A stretch of DNA of 64,000 bases from CAVXXB01 sp963765585 (GTDB taxonomy: Bacteria > Calditrichota > Calditrichia > JAJRVZ01). Below the pieces are notes generated by a model, which was not told the DNA's origin, searched no databases, and saw only the letters and a program-made list of their open reading frames with translations. The translations under genes were made by a program, and so were the position numbers. Location of the stretch: positions 248,001-312,000 of the forward strand of contig CAVXXB010000002.1 in NCBI GenBank assembly GCA_963765585.1, written 5' to 3'. Of the stretch, positions 59,900 through 64,000 are shown in pieces (the stretch's first letter is position 1; every line of letters starts with the position of its first letter).

Positions 59900-62542
59900 T
59901 CAGATCTTGGATTTAAAGTTATCCAGTTTAATCCGGGCCTGAGTGTCGCGTGGATTCCGCTCCAGCCAGTCTTGCAGCAATTTTATCCCTGCTTCATAAC
60001 TCTGATTTCTCTCAAAAATATTAATCAAAATGGAAAGTGCCTGAATATTTTCCGGATTGGATTCATACAGTCTGGTAAATATCTTTTCTGCCCCGTCCAA
60101 TTGAGATAAACGATACAGATTTTCACCAATAGTCATCAATTCCCGCTCATTATAATTCCTGGCGAGAACTTCATTTGCAGCAGCGGTATCAACGGCGATT
60201 GAGTAAGAATCCCTAATTAATCTCAGGTAGGGATTGGACCAGGCAATCACTTCGGCCGGAACCCGTTCTTCCATTGCTTCCATCAGAAACTGAACCTTCT
60301 CAAGATTATTTTCGCGTGCATGGTATTCGGCCACCTGCAGAAATGCTGTACGATAATTCTGTAAGAGTCCTTTAATATTCTTATCATAATACACAGTCGA
60401 ATCCTGAAGTCCGCGGTATTTATAAATGTCAACCAGATTTTTTTCCAGGCGGTCGGGTGAAATCTTCCAGTCTGTAAATGGGACAATTTTATAAGCCAGC
60501 CCATCCATGCGCATATATTGCTGAAGTTCTGTCAACATATTGCTGCGGGCTACAGTAACTGCAAAATAAACGGGCTTTTTCCATTTATTTGCACTGAGAA
60601 TTCTCAAAACCATATAGTCCTGAATGCGTAACGCACCAACCCCGCGTGCTTTTAATGCCGGATCGACTTTGAACGTTATTTTATCCGGGACATTTATGAC
60701 CTGTGATTGATATTTACTTCTAAATTCCTGGGCCTGTGCTTCTCCGATGGAGCGGGGAACTTCAAGAGATACCTTTTTGGATTCCCACGGAATCAAACCG
60801 AGCTGACCGATTTCATCGTCACTCATTCTAATATCGACTTTCGGCTCCAGATCACGCAATTGTTTGATATACCAATCTGTATTCAACAGACTTAAATTGA
60901 CAACCCTTACATCACGCCGGATACTGTCAACCTCCTGCAAATACCAAAGCGGAAATGTGTCATTATCTCCGTTGGTGATTAATATCGCATTGGGTTCACA
61001 TGAATTTAGCATATTGTACGAGTAATCCCAGGCAACATACCGACCCGTACGTTTATGGGTATCATAATTTTTTGCAAGTACCATTACCGGACCAAGTAGT
61101 AAGAGCACTACAAATACAGCCACTCCCGCCATGGATATCTTATCTTTTTCATCCTTCTTTTTCTTAAAGGATCCAAACAGAAACTCCATAATACCTGCAT
61201 AGCCCAACCCTACCCAGATCGAAAAGGCAAAGAACGAGCCCACATAACTGTAATCCCTCTCCCTCGGCTGTGGATCCGGCTGATTCAGATACAAGACTAT
61301 GGCCAGACCGGTCATAAAGAACAATCCGAGAACAGCCAAAGCGTGCTTTTTATCATTTTTGAATTGCCAGGCAAGACCGAGAATTCCTAGTAACAGAGGT
61401 ATGGCTAAAAGTTGTTTCGGATTGGCATCATGTTCATTTTCATCCATTCCGGCAAACTGCCATAAAAAGTAGCGCACATACATCTTATCAATCTGATATT
61501 TCCAAAAATATTCACTGGCACTTTTATAATTTTTACCGTTTGGTGATTCACGCCACACCTTTGCCCGGTCGGTAATACTGTGATCGCCATATTGCTCACG
61601 ATTCAAATAAGAAAGAAATTTTTCAACTGTTTCCGGATTATTTTCATCAATGATGGGATCCAGGTTTGAGCGGATGTATATCATTGTATATGTACTGTAA
61701 CCGATAACTATCAGAAAGAGAGATAGCGATACAATACTCGCTAATTTCTTATTGTTATTGATAGCCCAGATTGATGCTCCAATCAAGGCAATAAAAACGA
61801 CTGCCAGCCCAAATGCGCCACCAAATTCTGCTACCATTGGTAAATATTTTACCAAACCAGGATATATTAAAAGCACCATGCCACCCGAGATCGCAACCAT
61901 GGTAAAAAATGAACGGGGGTTAAAATCAAATCGTTTGTAGTAATAAATCATTATAACAAATGGTAAAGCCAGTACATTGAGCAAATGCACACCAATCGCC
62001 AAACCGATCAGGTATGATATCATGAGAAGATAACGCTCATTGCCGGGTTCATCGGATTTCTGAGCCCATACTAAAGCCAGATATACCAACAGCGATGTAA
62101 ATAACATGCTGGGTGCGTATACTTCTGCTTCAACTGCATTAAACCAGAAACTGTGAGTAAAAGCAAATGTCAGCGCCCCAATTACTCCTGAAGATATAGC
62201 TGTCTGCCAGTCACTGACTGTCTCCAGACGACCTTTCCATTCCCTCACCAGATGAACAATCGATAAATAGAGCAGCATGATCGTAAATGAACTGGAAAGA
62301 ACGGAGATATAATTAGCTCTTAATGCAATATCTTCAGCAAATGGTATCATGGTGAACAAGCGTCCGAGCAGGAGGAAGAAAGGTGCTCCCGGAGGATGAG
62401 GTACCATTAAACCATAACTGCAGGCTATAAATTCGCCACAATCCCAGTAAGAAACAGTTGGTGATACCGTCATCGCATACACAATAAAAGTGACAAAGAA
62501 CACCACAGCTGCCGTGATTCTATTTGTTTTGACCCAGTCCAT
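59900..62542 (-). CDS. DUF2723 membrane glycosyltransferase-like protein with TPR tail
   Basis: An 880-residue protein. The N-terminal half (1-490) has about twelve helices and the DUF2723 signature (MTVSPTVSYWDCGEFIACSY, HPPGAPFFLLLGRLF, FNAVEAEVYAPSMLF). This group is related to GT-C (PMT/ArnT-type) transferases, with an acidic WDCGE in the first periplasmic loop. The second half is soluble, and the last 80 residues contain TPR-like repeats (LYRLSQLDGAEKIFTRLYES, SYEAGIKLLQDWLERNPRD). It would use a lipid-linked sugar to modify surface proteins or glycans. It heads the run of closely spaced genes to purE. Confidence 0.92.
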   Translation of the reverse strand: MDWVKTNRITAAVVFFVTFIVYAMTVSPTVSYWDCGEFIACSYGLMVPHPPGAPFFLLLGRLFTMIPFAEDIALRANYISVLSSSFTIMLLYLSIVHLVREWKGRLETVSDWQTAISSGVIGALTFAFTHSFWFNAVEAEVYAPSMLFTSLLVYLALVWAQKSDEPGNERYLLMISYLIGLAIGVHLLNVLALPFVIMIYYYKRFDFNPRSFFTMVAISGGMVLLIYPGLVKYLPMVAEFGGAFGLAVVFIALIGASIWAINNNKKLASIVSLSLFLIVIGYSTYTMIYIRSNLDPIIDENNPETVEKFLSYLNREQYGDHSITDRAKVWRESPNGKNYKSASEYFWKYQIDKMYVRYFLWQFAGMDENEHDANPKQLLAIPLLLGILGLAWQFKNDKKHALAVLGLFFMTGLAIVLYLNQPDPQPRERDYSYVGSFFAFSIWVGLGYAGIMEFLFGSFKKKKDEKDKISMAGVAVFVVLLLLGPVMVLAKNYDTHKRTGRYVAWDYSYNMLNSCEPNAILITNGDNDTFPLWYLQEVDSIRRDVRVVNLSLLNTDWYIKQLRDLEPKVDIRMSDDEIGQLGLIPWESKKVSLEVPRSIGEAQAQEFRSKYQSQVINVPDKITFKVDPALKARGVGALRIQDYMVLRILSANKWKKPVYFAVTVARSNMLTELQQYMRMDGLAYKIVPFTDWKISPDRLEKNLVDIYKYRGLQDSTVYYDKNIKGLLQNYRTAFLQVAEYHARENNLEKVQFLMEAMEERVPAEVIAWSNPYLRLIRDSYSIAVDTAAANEVLARNYNERELMTIGENLYRLSQLDGAEKIFTRLYESNPENIQALSILINIFERNQSYEAGIKLLQDWLERNPRDTQARIKLDNFKSKI

Positions 62543-62583
62543 TAAAATTCCCCTATTTTCATAAAAAAAATCAACATTGTCTG

Positions 62584-63456
62584 TTATACATAATTATCAT
62601 TTAAAAATGAGATGAGCGCATCTTCCCAGTGTCTCATTATATTTATTTCGTTTTTATTAAGATTGGCATTCTCTAACACACTGTAAGTCGGACGTTTAAC
62701 CGGTGAAGGAAAATCGTTAAATGAACACGACTCGAGTGGTGTTTTTAACTTTAATTTATCGAATATTACCCTGGCGAATTCATACCATGAGCAGGCACCC
62801 TCACATGTCATATGGTAGAGGCCAATTGGTCCATTTAGGAATAGTTTCTCGGTATTTGCAGCTATTTCATTGACTGACGTGGGAGTTAAAATTTCATCAT
62901 TAACCACCCTTACGAGATCTCGCTCACGTGCAGCCTTCTGCATAGTGGTAATAAAATTGCCCCCCTTGGCACGACACGGGACAGAACCATATATTCCTGA
63001 AACTCTGACAATATAGTATTTTGTACAATTATTCCTAATCAGAATTTCACCATCATGCTTTGTTAATGCATATATATTCAACGGATTTGTACCGTCTGAC
63101 TCCATATATGGTTTCATTTTCATACCGTCGAACACATAATCAGTGCTAAAATGAATCAGAACAGCATTAAGCGTGTCTGAAATCCGGGCCAGATTCAAGG
63201 CGCCCAAAGCATTAACTTCAAAAGCAACCGCCGGATTATCTTCACACTTTGGTACATTATGATATGCCGCCGTATTAATAATGATATCCGGATTTATTTG
63301 TTTGAGAACTTCCAGTGAATGGTCAAGACGAGTGATTTCCAGATCCTGATGTGTCAATGCAATAACTTCATAGCTCTCGCCGAGAAATGAAACCAATTCA
63401 GATCCTAACTGGCCATTTGCTCCAATAACGGCTATTTTTTTTAACGATGACATCAC
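62584..63456 (-). CDS. dTDP-4-dehydrorhamnose reductase-type SDR (second copy)
   Basis: A 290-residue RmlD-like reductase: nucleotide loop VIGANGQLGSELV, INTAAYHNVPKCEDNP, IHFSTDYVFDGMKM, and the catalytic pair in NIYALTKHDGEILI. It is more divergent from typical RmlD than the copy at 55839; the C-terminus (TCEGACSWYEFARVIFDKL) matches RmlD substrate-side motifs. It lies 12 bp after the truncated epimerase gene at the right edge, in an apparent nucleotide-sugar operon. Confidence 0.88.
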   Translation of the reverse strand: MMSSLKKIAVIGANGQLGSELVSFLGESYEVIALTHQDLEITRLDHSLEVLKQINPDIIINTAAYHNVPKCEDNPAVAFEVNALGALNLARISDTLNAVLIHFSTDYVFDGMKMKPYMESDGTNPLNIYALTKHDGEILIRNNCTKYYIVRVSGIYGSVPCRAKGGNFITTMQKAARERDLVRVVNDEILTPTSVNEIAANTEKLFLNGPIGLYHMTCEGACSWYEFARVIFDKLKLKTPLESCSFNDFPSPVKRPTYSVLENANLNKNEINIMRHWEDALISFLNDNYV

Positions 63457-63468
63457 GAACTGTTATCC

Positions 63469-64000
63469 TCAATCCAATTTAATATTTTTAAACATTTCGA
63501 TATTATAATATTGCGGATTTTTAAGATCTTTGAATAAATCATAGTTATCTATCAAATCCTGTACGATATCATCAATATCATATCTTGGTTTGAAACTAAG
63601 CGTCGTACGCGCTTTTTGTATAGTCACTTTATAATTACGATAATCCTGTTTATGAAATATATTCAGTTCGATTTTCTTGTCCATTTTTTCTTGAACCGAT
63701 GTCCTGACCAGGTCTGCCACCTCACCCACTGTGTAGTTCCCCGATGACACATTAAAAATACCGGAGATGCTTTGGTTGGCTTCAATCGCCCTGGTATAGG
63801 CAGTGATCGCATCGTTAATACTTAGTATCGGACGCCAGATTGCCGGATTATTTACTGTGATTGCCCCGTCAAGCATGGCACTTTTGAACATGGTATTCAC
63901 AATTAAATCCAGACGCATCCTTGGACTATATCCACTTACGGTACCTTGTCGCAAGCAAATTACAGAAAAATATTCATCCTGCATTTGAATTGCGGCTTGT
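63469..64000 (-). CDS. NAD-dependent epimerase/dehydratase, N-terminus beyond window edge
   Basis: C-terminal portion of an extended SDR nucleotide-sugar epimerase. The reading frame stays open to base 64000 (residues QAAIQ precede the first internal Met), so the true start is outside. Visible are VICLRQGTVSGYSPRMRLDL, corresponding to the segment after the catalytic Tyr-Lys, WRPILSINDAITAYTRAIEA, NVSSGNYTVGEVADLVR and the substrate-binding LSFKPRYDIDDIVQDLID. The Rossmann loop and catalytic Tyr are off the end. It is likely the first visible gene of the nucleotide-sugar operon. Confidence 0.85.
   Translation of the reverse strand, partial: QAAIQMQDEYFSVICLRQGTVSGYSPRMRLDLIVNTMFKSAMLDGAITVNNPAIWRPILSINDAITAYTRAIEANQSISGIFNVSSGNYTVGEVADLVRTSVQEKMDKKIELNIFHKQDYRNYKVTIQKARTTLSFKPRYDIDDIVQDLIDNYDLFKDLKNPQYYNIEMFKNIKLD

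Noticed and set aside
1..64000. Phage, integrative element or recent island
   Set aside because: No integrase, transposase, tRNA-flanked boundary or clear composition break was seen; housekeeping genes are spread throughout.

Overview
The window is a typical stretch of chromosome from an AT-rich bacterium of the FCB superphylum, probably an uncultured lineage near Marinimicrobia, Calditrichota or KSB1. This rests on four things: two large exported proteins ending in type IX secretion (T9SS) type A sorting domains, a PorV/PorQ-like barrel, the families DUF2723, DUF4837 and DUF5683, and Big_5 lipoproteins of the Bacteroidota kind. The phylum is an inference. I found no tRNA, rRNA, CRISPR array, integrase, transposase or phage gene.

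Layout. 1-8091 (minus): a membrane-fusion lipoprotein and two different RND pump subunits, the second cut by the left edge. 8356-19014 (mostly plus): MobA, a DUF3857/transglutaminase lipoprotein, a small membrane protein, an SDR enzyme with an unexplained helical tail, a Cache-HAMP histidine kinase with a convergent receiver protein, an ECF sigma/anti-sigma pair, and formiminotransferase-cyclodeaminase with a frame problem at its start. 19194-29927: single genes (glycosidase, DUF1848, PepD, DUF72, TsaC, serine hydrolase, internally shortened SRPBCC protein, PLP decarboxylase, LOG) separated by repeat-rich spacers. 29976-33106: a T9SS-type subtilase preceded by a lipoprotein that is a free-standing copy of its propeptide. 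33578-38894: PilZ protein, mannose-1-phosphate guanylyltransferase, TPR lipoprotein, DapF and a Big_5 lipoprotein. 39067-44533: the housekeeping block ffh-rpsP-khpA-rimM-trmD-rplS with rsmB upstream, closed by an intrinsic terminator.

44758-53680 is a co-oriented envelope locus: PorV-like barrel, T9SS-sorted M6-like protein whose HExxH motif is destroyed, HExxH peptidase/beta-propeller/barrel protein split over three frame changes, and two DUF5683 paralogues. A consensus sigma70 promoter and a terminator in the leader precede the first gene, which suggests attenuation. 53949-64000 (minus) is a long operon-like run for envelope and glycan functions: DUF2723 transferase, flippase-like protein, DUF4837 lipoprotein, PurE, two RmlD-type reductases, a Dpm1-type transferase, AccA, a Trm112-like protein, and a partial epimerase at the right edge.

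The strongest leads are the detached propeptide lipoprotein beside its subtilase, the attenuator-led envelope locus with its pseudo-protease, the small-membrane-protein/SDR/histidine-kinase operon, and an orphan intrinsic terminator in the divergent spacer upstream of tsaC. Motif positions were counted by hand from the translations. Family assignments come from recognition, with no database search.
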